A stretch of 64,000 nucleotides of DNA from Reticulascus tulasneorum (GCA_001557505.1 LSAX01000004.1:3844001-3908000); one strand, 5' to 3'; shown: positions 1 to 11,152, counted from the first letter of the stretch. Translations and numbers: made by a program. Notes: generated by a model from the letters alone, not told the origin.

Positions 1-1648
1 GGTAAGTACATACTCGTGGTTGTACACCTGAAAATGTTAGCTACATTGGAGTAGTGTGCATCTTGGTTGGTGGGAATGTACCTCTGTTAACACTGCCAAA
101 GAGTTCCAATCTACGTTGTTGATGAAGGTATCACCCCAGACGGCGAACCAGAGCCAATTTGCTTGGTAAGCTCGGAGTAGATCGGGCAGTGGGGCAGCGC
201 CGACCTCAGACGCCGCGATCAGCTTCTTGTCCTGGCCGAGCTCGATGAGTTGGTTATATTGGGTGGACATGGGCTGACACACAGTTAGAAAGTCCAATAT
301 TGCGTTTCACGCCGTGTTGGGTTACTCACCCCGTTACCTTGGGCATACACATCCGCGCTCAGGATATCGACCGTGCTGTCTCCAGGATACCACTCAGGAA
401 GAACCGAGTTCCAGACCCAGATGAGATTGTTGATGTTATGATGCTCCGTTAGGCGGCTATAGAGAAGGGCATAGAGCTTCTTGGCTGCCTCTGGCCCCTT
501 GGCTCCCCACCAAAACCATGCACCTTCGGCCTCGTGCAGCGGGCGGAAGAGAACCGGAATGCCAGCGGTCTGTAAGCGCTTCAGCTGGATTGCGATAGCA
601 TCAATGTCACGGATGATCAAAGTGTAGTTGGCGTTTGTCGTGTCACTGAGAGCGGCTGCAACGTCGAAGTCTGTGGCTCGTGTGTAGAAACCACTCCACC
701 ACTTGTTCTCTTCCGTATCGTAGAGACCGGCGGGCGCATTCCAATGCCAGAGGACCGAAACAATTCCACCTCTGTTGTGGTGTGTAATAGCCTCCTCAAC
801 TGCTGTGCCCACGGTCCCGCGTTCTACACGGGAAGGGCTGTAGTCGATCAGGTCGACTGAGACGATGGCTGGGGTCTTGCCGACTTGTTGGGCGATCCAG
901 TTGGACCACGACAGCTCCTGCTGCCCCGAGAGAATCTTCTTACCGTAAATAGATCTCAGATAGCTGTACAGGGCATTTGCATTTGCATCAGCATTAGCAT
1001 TGACAAGTGAGGTGGTGATGTTATGGGCCGGTCGAGTCGCAGACGGCGACAGAGTGATGGAGTCAATAAGATACCTATCATAAGAGTCACTGATCAGTTC
1101 TCAAGCTGGTTTAGGGCCTGAGCTCACCATCCCCAGTTGTTCACAATGTCAATCGTGTTAGAACCTTCTGCAAGCAAGACCTGTCCGGCAGCGACAGTGG
1201 TGAAGGTCTCGGTTGCCGGGAAAAAGACCTCACTGCTCGCCCCACTGTTGAGAATGACCGAAGTCCGTTTCTCCCCGTAAATTCCAGCGTACCGGATGCT
1301 GAGATCATATAGCGTCACGTTGTCGCTGTCGACGGAAAAGGAGATTTTGTCTGCCGCTTCATCGAAGCCAGACACGTAGCCCGTGCCTAGATGCAGTTGT
1401 TAGAACTTAAGGTCACCACAACTTGGGCTCCTCAGTCTACTAGGGATCTACCAGCAGTTTAAACATTGGGTTCATTTCGTACCTGTGAATCCCGCGAGTG
1501 TCGTGTCAACACTCGTCCCAGTCAGCACCGCGTCTTCGGCCTCGAAGGTCCGCGCTCCATCGCTGCCCTGACCTTGGCACGGCCGGGCAAGGACACCAGC
1601 AACAAAGGCCAGAAATGCTTGGCGGCTAAGATTTCTCAATCGTGCCAT
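1..1648 (-). CDS. Secreted GH26 endo-beta-1,4-mannanase with CBM35-like module (3' end cut by window edge)
   Basis: Predicted extracellular mannan endo-1,4-beta-mannosidase. Five exons read in one frame: 1648-1483, 1386-1128, 1074-330, 273-82 and 27-1; the last exon runs off the window. The start is the ATG before a hydrophobic leader ending near AFLAFVAGVLARP, a signal peptide. Residues about 30-140 form a CBM35-like beta-sandwich (FEAEDAVLTG at its start, VNNWGWYLIDSI at its end). The GH26 domain follows: VLWHWNAPAGLYD, acid/base Glu in RPLHEAEGAWFWWG, nucleophile Glu in AASEVGA, then WFAVWGD. It ends here in VYNHEYVLT, just short of the usual LDEI-type C-terminus. Plant-cell-wall degradation is inferred from the family; a GH11 xylanase lies elsewhere in the window. 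The family call is firm; mannan as substrate is inferred. Confidence 0.93.
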
Positions 1649-2387
1649 CTTGAAATGATTTGACTGGTCGGTACAATTGAAGCTGGAAAACGGGTTGATG
1701 ACCGCCTTTCGTAGAGAGACAAAGCAGCTTTATACATGGTATCGGGATGGGGGAATGCGATGGCGACATGACGGAACGTTAATTCTGCGTCTCCATATAT
1801 AATAATCCAGGATTTAAAGTGTAACCGGGATTTCGGGTTGGATTGCGCGGTTAGTTTGACGGAGTGTCACATTCCGCCGTGGCGGACATGTCCCACATCC
1901 AGGACGAAAGGGAGATTTGCGGACAAAATTGCGCATTAGGCCTTGCGGGGATATGTTTCCACCAGCAATTGCCCCTGTGCAGGCTACGTGTAGTTAGTCG
2001 CCGGTCTAACTCATAAGTTGTAGCCATACGCACATTTGACTTCAGAAATTTTGGTGCTTGGTTTACGGCCGATGGGCCATTAAGTCATGACACATCCAAT
2101 CAAGCCATTCTAGGCATTTTGCCCATGATATCTGTGTGGAAAACGGGAGTGCATCACAGGCGATGAGGCGTCACTGCAGCAGATATTTGGGGCGCGCTTT
2201 GGCTTCACTGGCCTGCAGCGTCTGGATTGGCTCGATTACTCGCATGATATTTCTGCTCGGGTTCTCAGAGCAGCTGGCTAAGACGATGTCCCTCATCTAT
2301 AAAACGTTGTTTGCAATTCTTTGCCACCTTTGATTGCCAGCAGCCCTTCAATCTTCGTTCTTGTCCTCTTCTAGGTGTTAACAACGC
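1649..2387. other. Intergenic region
   Basis: Promoter side of the GH26 gene and upstream flank of the decayed hydrolase. Apart from the TATA-like site and an AT-rich patch near 1795-1815, I see no coding or repeat structure. Confidence 0.6.
1728..1734 (-). promoter_or_regulatory. Putative TATA box of the GH26 gene
   Basis: TATAAAG on the minus strand, about 80 bases upstream of the GH26 start codon. The spacing suits a fungal core promoter. No experimental support. Confidence 0.45.
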
Positions 2388-3555
2388 TTGATCGGCAAAC
2401 AAAGAAATCAAAGAGAACCGTGGGCATTAAGATCTACTCTGCTGACGGTCCTAGTAACCATAGGGTCCCTGCTACCATATATTTCGCATTCTCAGCGCCA
2501 TGATTCCAATGCCATCACCCCAGGCACACGCCATTTACGTTCACCGCGTCACTCTCACGTGGTTCAAAGATCTGGACACACCTGAGCAGTTCTGGTTCAG
2601 CCATAACTAGGTCATTCCTTTCCGTATCAAGACTGATGACGACGTGCAGTTTCATGCTTGGCAAACCCTCCCGCTTGGCGCTTATAGGCGAAACTTCAGA
2701 GCCTCCTCAGGCATGGTGATGCGGATGACTTCGTCCACAGTCCGAATTTTTGACCACTTCGGGATCACTCGGGGGCTAGGCTAGTCCTATACTTTCATGG
2801 CACTCGGGAACACTAACTTCGGGTTGGCGACCTGACAGCTACCGCGCATTATACTCCGGAGCGCCAGACAAGATCTACATCCTAACATTTTATTTCAGGA
2901 GTTACGGTCTACCTACTGGCACCCTACAGAGTCCGGAACTGTGCAGGATGCTGTGACGATCTTCAATTGGGCCACGAATGTTGCCGGCATTGCGCCAGAG
3001 CGAGTTGTGGTCTTCGGGGCGGTCTTTAGGCTCGGCGGTCGCTGTTGCACTAGTCGATCATCTAGCATCGCAAACCCCTTTCATTTCATGTGCAGGGTTA
3101 GTAATTACGGCGATGTGGCGACTTTGACGGCAACCTACCGCATCGGTGGCTTTGTTCAAGTTCTATCACCCGTGGCGAAGATACCACCACTACTTCACGC
3201 GGAATTTGCAGAGCACTTGGTTAAACAAGGACCAAATAACAGAGTCCATCAAGAGAGTCGACCGATATCCTATCACGTTTATCCACGCAGAATATGACCT
3301 GGACATTCCATCTAGTCACACTGAAGCTCTTTTCTGGCATGCTGTGAATGCGACCACTACCGCCGGGATGCCCTCGCCACAGAAAAGGAGACCAAGAAAA
3401 TCCGACTTAGAGAAGGCGGGTGGTTCATTGAATGCCCGACAGAAAAGGGCCCATTAGACAAGATATGCCGACGTATGGAGCCCATGACAAGATCATGGCC
3501 TATCCGGTAGTTGCAATGCATGTTTTGCGGGCGTTTCAGGCGATGTCCAACTCTG
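2388..3555 (+). pseudogene. Decayed alpha/beta hydrolase (ABHD12/13-like)
   Basis: Remnant of a membrane-anchored alpha/beta hydrolase of the ABHD12/13-like fungal family. Fragments occur in the expected order but in different frames. They are a hydrophobic N-terminal segment (STLLTVLVTIGSLLPYI), then TWFKDLDTPEQFWF, an in-frame TAG at 2608-2610, then VIPFRIKTDDD and WQTLPLGAY, then NWATNVAGIAPERVVVFG, and finally ITFIHAEYDLDIP with the His-side motif near GAHDKIMAYPVV. The nucleophile elbow that should follow VVVFG (GQSLG-type) is replaced by a shifted frame. At least two nonsense codons and three or more frameshifts rule out a working enzyme. The TAG replaces what would be CAG, compatible with C-to-T (RIP-like) change. 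It ends beside another decayed gene on the opposite strand. Confidence 0.82.
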
Positions 3556-4485
3556 TCAAAATCTCGAGTCCCAATCTACCATATGCAACGCGCCAAATGA
3601 AGCCCCTAAGAGACATATGAACGGCCAATATCTGGTCATGTATAATGCCGCGTCCCACTCCTTGATAACATTTGAATCCTCATCCTGCATCGCTGGCGAT
3701 AAGGTTTGTACCAGCGCTGTCCTCTCAATACAAGGCCCACTAGGTTCAACGGCGACGACTGTGATGTTCTTCGAAATGTCTTCTAACGGGGTCACTATTT
3801 GCACATGTGCATCCGATCTTGCTGCTTCAAGGTCATGTTGCGCCAATACATGGACATCGTCGTCCTTGCAGTCCCGCGCTACCAAATACCATGCAATGTT
3901 GAGAGAGTAGGCATGGCCAGGATGTAGCATGTCGTAAGTGTCCTCCATGCTGAGAAACTCGAACACTGCCCACTGTTCTGAAGTCATCCGTGGCAAACGA
4001 ACAAATTCGCAGTTGCAATATCTTTCGACTTCAGCCACCAAAAGATGTAGGTGATCACCATGTTTACGACGTAAACGATGGTCATCACCTCCAGCGAGGC
4101 CAGTGGCAGTTTGTGAGGAGCACGCACGATGCACTGTAGACTGAACTAGCTCATCAGCCTTGCTCTTGTCGTCGATGGCATCGTCTGCTAGTCCCCAAGC
4201 CGCCCAATCTGCCCAGCGGACTAGCCCATTATTCAATAACCAGGCAAACTGACCCTGCTACAGTGTCCGATAATCAGATGGCCCGTAGTGATATCGAATT
4301 CCCAGCATGGTGAGATAGTATGCGTGAGTCATCTTTAGGCCCCCATCAGTGGTTGCAGCACATCGCTTGACCATCTTGCGTGCTTGCATCCACTCCTGCA
4401 ATGACCCAAGACAGACCATTTCAGGAGCAAGGAGTGTTTTGACAAGCTGGCACATCTTGTGAGACATGATAGGACTGAGCTTCAA
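3556..4485 (-). pseudogene. Decayed polytopic membrane protein of a fungal family of unknown function
   Basis: Reading leftward from 4485, the protein starts with a block typical of an Ascomycota-specific membrane family (VCLGSLQEWMQARKMVK, then KMTHAYYLTMLGIRYHY). It meets a TAG near 4261 and continues in frame as LVRWADWAAWGLADDAIDD and KSKADELVQ. Next, about 15 residues of the expected transmembrane segment are missing and the frame shifts: LPLASLEVMTIVYVVNM and YIFWWLKSKDIATA are readable only in a second frame. The conserved end (ALYMTRYWPFICLLGASFGALHMV) returns in another frame. The pattern is a truncated and broken copy, not an intron-containing gene, because no GT-AG pair removes the TAG and restores the lost segment. 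The family is recognised from its sequence pattern; its function is unknown. Confidence 0.7.
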
Positions 4486-4770
4486 CAGCGAGACTCAAAG
4501 CCTTGAAGTGGAAGGAATTCTATTCTTCACAGGAATAGCAAGAGAGGGCCAGGTATTGTTGAGTATACCTGTACATAGTTTTGTGCCATCAACGTACGAT
4601 TAAGGCCATTGATGCCCCCCAAACCAAGCTCAAATATCCTTTAAGAAAGAAAGGGAGCTTTGAAATAATGATCATGAGTATAAATTGATATGCTGTAAAC
4701 AAGAACGATAGATGAGGCATTCAGTGGCCAGCAATTGACATTGACGACCCCAGCATTGTGTCCTCGTAGT

Positions 4771-4989
4771 TCAGTTCTTCTCCAGCTCCTTTGTGTCGCA
4801 CTCCACAGTCCAGTTTCCACGGGCAAAGAAGTCGCCGGCGTTACCAGAGAGGGCGAGGACTTGACCCTTCTTGAAGCCATAGTAAACAGGGGCATCTTCT
4901 GGCCCTGGGGTTCCTGGCCAAATAGCCCGCCACGGCTGCTCCTTAGCAGCTGGGGTACGCATCGGGGTCTTGGGCTGAGTGGAAGGCAT
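4771..4989 (-). CDS. Small 72-residue protein of unknown function
   Basis: Short open frame encoding a Pro-rich, hydrophilic N-terminal third (MPSTQPKTPMRTPAAKEQP) and a compact C-terminal part (VYYGFKKGQVLALSGNAGDF, then ARGNWTVECDTKELEKN). No signal peptide or membrane segment. I chose this ATG because a good donor (GTAAGT near 5054) and an acceptor (ACAACAG) directly before it would remove a 5'-leader intron, leaving the ATG just after the splice junction. An upstream in-frame ATG at 5019 would lie inside that intron. The balanced composition and clean exon edge suggest a real small gene, but I do not recognise the family. It could also be the last exon of a longer protein. Confidence 0.5.
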   Translation of the reverse strand: MPSTQPKTPMRTPAAKEQPWRAIWPGTPGPEDAPVYYGFKKGQVLALSGNAGDFFARGNWTVECDTKELEKN

Positions 4990-5547
4990 GCTGTTGTGAG
5001 AATCATCAGCCTTGAACATTTAGATCTGATAGCAGGTCATCACTCAGACTTACATGTTGTTATGCTTGAGGTGCTGATAAACGTGTGGTTGCAGATTCGC
5101 GAGTTAGGATGTTGTAAAGCGTGTGGACTGCTTGAGAAGCATACCAGTCGAGGAAAGCATTGGAAGAGCCAGCCGTTTATGTACTATACAAGGTGGACTG
5201 AACTCGACCCCTCTTCGCTCATCAACGATCCCGATCCGTCAGATCTACACCCCCACTCTGCAGCTTCTCCATGGTGGTGGTCCCATTTGGGTTTTTTGTG
5301 CATGCCAACAACATGCAGTCCAAATAAGCGTGCCACACTTTCAACAGCCATGTCAGGGTAGAGAGTGTTGGGCTCTCATCGAAGGAACATGGATTGGCCC
5401 GCCATTATGTAACTCGCGGGCGGAGAGATGGATGCTGCGTATATATTTGCTCATAAAGACACCGACAGGTATGTTGGATATCTGATAGGCAATACCTTTT
5501 CCATCTAGCAGCCTTGTACACCAATTCCTTTGTAGCACCATTGCACC
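4990..5547. other. Intergenic region between two divergent genes
   Basis: Holds the presumed 5' leader and leader intron of the 72-residue protein and the promoter of the rightward oxidoreductase gene. No further coding signal that I can support. Confidence 0.5.
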
Positions 5548-6605
5548 ATGGCCGCAGCAGTTGTCGAGACACGCTTCAACTTTTTGAAACGAGACCCGTT
5601 TTATAATACGGTCAAACCCTATGTTCTGACCTTCAAGGCCCCAGATGATTTTCCTATGTCGAACGTCAAGATGGACAATCGGGTGATACAAGTCGAAGAT
5701 ATTCGTGGCCGTGAGCATGGGTTCACCCTGGAAAAGAACAAGTTCGCCATAATGCCGCTGTCTACGAAGCTGGCCTATGAGGACTTCGATAACGACAGTT
5801 TGGTGAGGGAGGTCTATCTCCCAGAAGTTGCCGAGTCTCTCAAGAAACTCTCTGGCGCTTCTAGGATCCAGATATACGAGCATATTGTACGTTTTCACAA
5901 TAGTGATTGCGGAAGATGTCTCAATCTCATTGCTACAGATCCGAAAGCGCCACGAACAGTTCCCCATCGCGACTGGTGAACCATACAGATTTAATCAACC
6001 TACTTCAATTGCGCACGTTGGTAAGAGCATGCTTCCAGTTTATTTTCACTAGGCCGTTCCTCATTGTGGGCAGACATGACACGAGCGTGGGGCCAGGTGA
6101 TGGCGCGGAGGCTCAACGGAGAGGACTACGAGAAAATGGGATCCCGGTGGAAAGCCTTCAAGTATGATTGAAGCCCCTTGTCAATTCGGGTTTCTTATCG
6201 CCTGTCTGACGGTGCACAGTATCTGGAAACCGCTGAGATCGCCAGTGCGAGACTGGCCACTGGCGCTGTGCGACCCTCATAGCGTCAGTCGAGATGACGT
6301 TGTTGCAGGGGATCTGGTCTACTCTGGCTTCGTTATGGAAAACTGCCAGGTGCATTTCAACCCGAAACAGAAATGGTACTACCTCCGTGACCAAATGGCA
6401 GAGGAGGCGCTCGTATTCCTGCAAGCGGATTCTTCAAGTGAAGTGGCTCACGGTAAGACGTATCCGTCCTTGAATGCTCAGCCTGATCAGATTTGCTTAT
6501 CAGTTAGGTGTGCCGCACACTGCATTCCCTCATCCGGAGACCACTGCAAACGACGCCCCGAGACAGAGCATCGAAGTTAGAGCTTTGGCTTTTTTCGACG
6601 GATAA
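5548..6605 (+). CDS. CmcJ/AsaB-family (GA4 desaturase-like) oxidoreductase
   Basis: A 279-residue cytosolic protein of the fungal hydroxylase/desaturase AsaB family, related to the cephamycin 7-alpha-methoxylase P8 chain (CmcJ). Exons: 5548-5886, 5939-6020, 6074-6161, 6220-6452, 6508-6605. Family blocks appear in order: REHGFTLEKNKFAIMP, IRKRHEQFPIATGEPYRFNQ, PTSIAHVDMTRAW, NIWKPLRSPVRDWPLALCD, DLVYSGFVMENCQVHFNPKQ, WYYLRDQMAEEALVFLQAD, VPHTAFPHP and SIEVRALAFFDG. The length is normal and nothing is missing. Relatives act in secondary metabolism (for example aspergillic acid or cercosporin clusters), but the neighbours here do not form a cluster, so the substrate is unknown. The family call is firm; the exact chemistry is not. 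Confidence 0.9.
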
Positions 6606-7751
6606 GATCTCCCCTTTGACCTGTTCGATGAGACCCCCTGGCTAGGCTGAACAGTCACATTATCGCGGGGAGCGGATGGTGGGAATAGGTGCAGGTGTGG
6701 CAGTTCCGATCCGGCCAGCCGAGCCTGATGAGGTGGACGAAAACGTGCATCTTCTTGATTGGCGTCCTATGCACTCTCTCTACTTACCTTGAGGGGCTCA
6801 ACGAAGCGGTTAATAACGGTCATCCAATCAGAAAAACAACCCCACGTTCTCATGGCCGCATAAAGTACTATCGCTCTGCATATGATTGACACCAGAACCT
6901 CGATGTGCAGTGCTCACTAGCTTGCGTAGACAGTTGCCATCCAATCGTATTTACAGAAAACCCCGCAGTTAGCCTCAAGAATAAAAGGATATCGCCCGGC
7001 TTGTATGGTAACTTCATGTCGGCTGATTGATGTTCTGGGACGCGGCCATAGCGTCGTATTTGGTAGCTCGGTACAAGGCTGAGAGGGACGAGGGAGGTAC
7101 CGTCAGAGCAGAGGTGGTGACCGGCTGAATACTCAACCGAAGTCCACAGCGTAGGGTAGTCTCAAAGAACGTTTAATTTCAGTTTACAATGCAGAAGGGC
7201 CTCTAATTGCGTATATTGACAAACAACGGGTTCTCTAGGTAGTCTCTTGGACGCTCATGGAGCTGGAGTTGATCCACTGTGTAAAAGCTGAAACGAAGAG
7301 TCTGAGAGCTGATATACAATGCCAGAAAAATACCATATTCTATTGAAAGACTAGAGAAAGTGAATACGAAACAATTTTCGCCCGTAGTCCTGTTTCTCAT
7401 CATTATCTGGAGACCGATAACAGTGCAAGTGGCCCTGGAGAACCGTTCTCAATGAAGACAAGCCCGCTGACCGAGAGGTCTCTTCCCATATGAAAACGTC
7501 GAGACCGAGAGAAAGATGAATGTTTGAACAGAGAAGGACAATAAAGTTGCCTTGAGGCCTCGAAGGAGGCGTAACCTATAAGCCCTTGCAAGATTCCACA
7601 GCCAATAATCCCAACCTCAGTTACCACAACTTTAACTCCACATCCTCCACTCGTTGTAATATCCATAGATCAAACTCTTTGTTGAGTCCCCCTGAACACA
7701 AGAACCAGGAAGTAAGAGGCAGACTCTCGGATATTGATTGTTGCTTGGATA
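6606..7751. other. Intergenic region with a doubtful gene relic
   Basis: On the minus strand at about 7403-7666 there is a Gly-rich stretch (GVKVVVTEVGIIGCGI) that faintly resembles the FAD-binding start of a flavin monooxygenase, but no further FAD motif follows. It may be a relic or chance. Otherwise nothing recognisable. Confidence 0.3.
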
Positions 7752-9185
7752 CTAAGCGGCCTTTTTCTTAGAGTCGTGGTTATCGACACCCGGCCGAGAA
7801 CCCCATACACTCTGCGGAACGTAGTCAGGACAACATAATTCACTCATCTGCAATGGTTGAATTCCTACCTGATTCAAAGTGAGATATGCATAAAGAGCTA
7901 CCACAGCGTGTATATAGCAGTAAACCACAGTGCTAGGCAAGTAGAGTAACAACCTCGGAGCTTCAAAGAAAGGGGCATGTTCAAGGAGTGTGAGAACACT
8001 GACGATGATGAAGTGGTCACGGAGGAGGCTACCAACCCTTTGAAACAAGTTAGTTCTGAAATGGTTGTGTCAAACCAGAGAACTCACGAGTTTTGCACGA
8101 AAGCATCCCGTGATGTACCTGAGAGATAGTAGCAAAGAATGAAAAAGAGCTCGTTTAGAACGGCTGCGTCAGAAGAGTAGTTCGAAATGACGTTGAGCGT
8201 ACTTCGATAAATGTCCTCGAACTTTCCTGTGCCAAGCGCGAAGGCAAAGTCGACGGAAGTCTGACGGGCACCATCCCTTAGCCAGCGTAGAAGCTGCTTC
8301 AGGTAAAGAGAATTGTGAGAAACACCTGTCATTATGGTGACCTCCTTGTCGTTCTGAAACGAAGTTCGCCAGCCCCTCTGGATCGCCCAGTTGTACATGA
8401 AGCTGTCATCCCCGGTTCTGATGGGGTACTTTCCCATCCAGAGCTCATTCTTCAAGCCGTGATAGAATTCTTCGGTTTGGAAGATATGCGTCCGGTAGAT
8501 ACAAAGACGCCCCGACAGGTTCAGGACTTGACCTTTGTTCCAATAAGCTAGAGATGCGTGTATCGTGTTTCGGCGGACGAGGTTCAAGGCGCCGAAAGAC
8601 TCCCAGACTGTGAAATAGCGGCCGTTGAGAGGCCGAACTTTCTGCATGGTCATGGCGCCACCAACGGCAGGGTCGGCGAAGGCAGACGTAAGATGCTTCA
8701 ATGTACCAGCTGGCCAATATGACCGATCGTCTGCTAATACCCAAAATGGGGTCGTGACATTGCGAATCCCTTCGCAGAGCTGGTCCCGAGCAGATGGCCT
8801 ATCCACGGAGAGCAGCGAGATTCTTTCATCCCCAATGCGGTCCAGGACCTGCTTTACGTGAGGGACCGCGTTCTTGACAGTGACCACATTGATCTTCCCG
8901 GGATCTGTCCTCAGCCAGCATCGGATGGTGGTCTCATAACTAGGCTCGGTACCAAGAGTCATGGAAACGATGGTGACATTGCGAGAATCCTGAGGCTGAA
9001 CAGGGGGTTTCAATCTCAGATATCCAAAGCACTGCAAAGAATCGAAAACTAAACGGCACCATCGAAACCACCTAGGGAGAGGTCTTTAGCAGGTGCATGG
9101 CCCCCCAGGGAAGGCCCCGCCTGTGACCATAAGCTTACACGATGGTGGTATACCAGGCCTGAAGAAACTCTGCCGCAGAAATCAT
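7752..9185 (-). CDS. Cps1-like GT2 membrane glycosyltransferase with altered DXD motif
   Basis: A 419-residue processive-type family 2 glycosyltransferase of the fungal Cps1/hyaluronan-synthase-like group, expected at the plasma membrane and using a nucleotide sugar. Exons: 9185-9139, 9071-8088, 8037-7869, 7811-7752. The first exon (MISAAEFLQAW) joins in frame to VWFRWCRLVFDSLQ. Motifs: NVTIVSMTLG, VLADDRSYWPAGTL, FTVWESFGALNLVRRN, RTGDDSFMYNWAIQRGWR, and QLLRW of the Q-x-x-R-W motif, then C-terminal membrane segments (FIIVSVLTLLEH, YCYIHAVVALYAYL) and a basic tail. The expected acidic triad DDD is DDR here, which may weaken metal/UDP-sugar binding. The third intron (57 nt) has no stop and is a multiple of three, so its retention would add 19 residues. 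The second intron is 50 nt with a clear ACTAAC branch site; a 32-nt alternative acceptor is less likely. Confidence 0.88.
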
Positions 9186-9878
9186 GGCCAGGGCGCTTGT
9201 TGACTGCTGACGAGGCTGGCTTTGGTAGAAAACTTGCCTGAAGTTGTTGTGAAGACGTTGGGTAGTGCCTGCCTGACCAGGTACCGTGTGTGGCTTCTGG
9301 TTGGTATGGTGGTCTACGACGCTCTTATGTAGCCAAAATCTGCCTACTGGTTCCTGCTAGCGAGGGCAGAGGCGTTTGTGTGTCAATCGAATGAAGAACT
9401 GCCGCCGCCAAGGTGCCTTAACCCACCATCAAGACGGTATGGACGTATATGGGTTAAAAATCGGGTCGGTGTCTCTACACAGAAGATGGCGGGGGCAGCA
9501 ACGGAAGAGTGAAAACATCAATGATTCTCGAGTTTTTTTTTGGATGCCTGGGAATATCGTACGCAGCGGTGAAAAGTACACACATACCCCGCACCCGTCC
9601 ATCACGCGTGGACATACCTGATATGTACCTTAGGTAGTGATTCTCGGAAGTATCCGCAGCCTCGTGGCACCACACTTCAGGTTTATCAGGTCCAGGAGAG
9701 TATCATGCCATCGCCGATCTCGCACCCTAAGGTATTTACAGTTTTCTCGATCACCATCAGGGGCTTGATCAGTAGGTGGTCGAAACTTCATAGAAGCCTT
9801 AAGATATCTTGTTACGAGAATTAGGAATTGGCCAACCGCTGAATGACACTGATGCTGCTAGACAGTTGTGCTCGCCCA
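9186..9878. other. Intergenic region
   Basis: Promoter of the glycosyltransferase and downstream flank of the kinase, both leftward. Contains a CCTTAGGTAG element near 9628 and a T-run near 9531. No gene seen. Confidence 0.55.
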
Positions 9879-11152
9879 TCACTTGAAGAATGCCATGCTA
9901 CAATGCTCTAGCAGCCCTGCAATCGTTGGTCGGTCCATTGCTTCGTATTTCAACAAGGGCTCCAAGAAAGACACCAGGTCTTGAATATCCTCTGTAGACA
10001 GCGCTGATCTCTGCTGAAGAACGTCAACGAGGGTGTGGCGGAGAGACGGCTGAGCATGGTCTTCAACTTGAGAGATCACACATAGGTCGCCCAAATACTC
10101 TGCCCAAGAGTCGAGGAGGTATCGAGGTGGAAGCCCAAGTGACATGATCATCCGGTTCAGAATCTTTTCTGCTGGTTCGCCCCTCTTGCCAAACAGATCT
10201 GTGCCCGTGAAAAACTCAAAAACAGCACATCCAAGCATCCAAATGTCAGCTGAAGGCCCAATGCGTCCAGGACAGTTGAATTCGGGCACCAAGTACGGCC
10301 CGCGGCATGCAATCCTCAATGGCGGGCTGAGGGTTGAGAATGACTCGTTCCAATCGCCAATCATCAAGGAGCCAGTGAAATCTGCTGGCTCCAGGTCTCC
10401 GCCAAATATGCTACTGATAGCGCGTGTGGGGACAGTGTCATCCAAAGGCAAGCCATCGGTTCTCGCAATGGCAGTGGATTTGGTGGGACCAGTTATCCGT
10501 CGCAGCGCCCCTAACGAGAAACATGCTTCTTTGGGAAGACCCAAAAGAAGGTTTCCCGGGTGCAAGTCTAAGCATGAACGGTTAGCCATGCCGTAGATTC
10601 ACGAGTACGGTATGAGAGAAGCATATTACCCGCATGAACAATGCCGAGTTTATGTGCGTATCCGAGCCCGTCGACAAGGCTTCTGCTAGCACTTTTGGCC
10701 ATGGTCAATGACAATGGCCGGCATGCCGTGTCGTCACCCCTCCTGGTGACAGCCGAAATCGTCTGGCCTGCTAGCGGCACTACAACACACGGGTGGATGC
10801 CGTTGGGACTGGAAAGCTCAAAGTAATCGAGCAGGGGCAAGACATTTGCTCGCCCCATGTCGTCTGGATCGCCACGACCAAGAACAGACCAGGCAGTGGT
10901 AACGCTGACACGTACCCTTTCTATTATGTCGGCCATGTGAACAATGACTGCCACTAATGTGTCGACAGTTGTTGGTTTCGCATTGTTGTCCCGGGCAAGC
11001 CAGACGGTGCTGGTTCTGCCGAAACCGACCTTGTCCACGATTTCGTACCGATCTGCCAGACAGTCGCCTAGGTTGATGGGATAGAAACCGCCGCGTCGGT
11101 AGCCTTCCAAGTCCTCGACATTGGGATTTGGCCGGTACACGGTGCTTGCCAT
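9879..11152 (-). CDS. Divergent SRPK-like protein kinase, possible pseudokinase
   Basis: A 403-residue kinase-fold protein of the fungal SRPK-like expansion. Exons 11152-10630 and 10567-9879, joined inside the catalytic loop. Visible features: an N-terminal lead-in (EGYRRGGFYPINLGDCLADR), a Gly-rich loop (DKVGFGRTSTVWLARD), a hinge region LLDYFELSSPNG, catalytic loop IVHADLHPGNLLLG and C-lobe PSADIWMLGCAVFEFFTG-type helix, ending with MDRPTIAGLLEH. Two catalytic elements are off: the strand-3 Lys of the VAVK motif is Ile (VAVIVH), and the DFG position reads GDWNES. The catalytic-loop Asp and Asn remain. Known SRPKs phosphorylate SR-rich splicing factors; this member more likely has weak or no activity, or uses another Lys. 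The frame is intact, so it is not a simple pseudogene. Confidence 0.85.

Noticed and set aside
3617..3910. Plus-strand frame over the membrane-protein relic
   Set aside because: It is the antisense of the better explained minus-strand pseudogene.
7403..7666. Possible start of a flavin monooxygenase (GVKVVVTEVGIIGCGI)
   Set aside because: Only a weak Gly-rich resemblance; no later FAD motif in any frame. Mentioned in the intergenic entry only.
8056..8087. 32-nt intron in the glycosyltransferase gene
   Set aside because: Too short; the next acceptor gives a 50-nt intron with an ACTAAC branch site and keeps frame.
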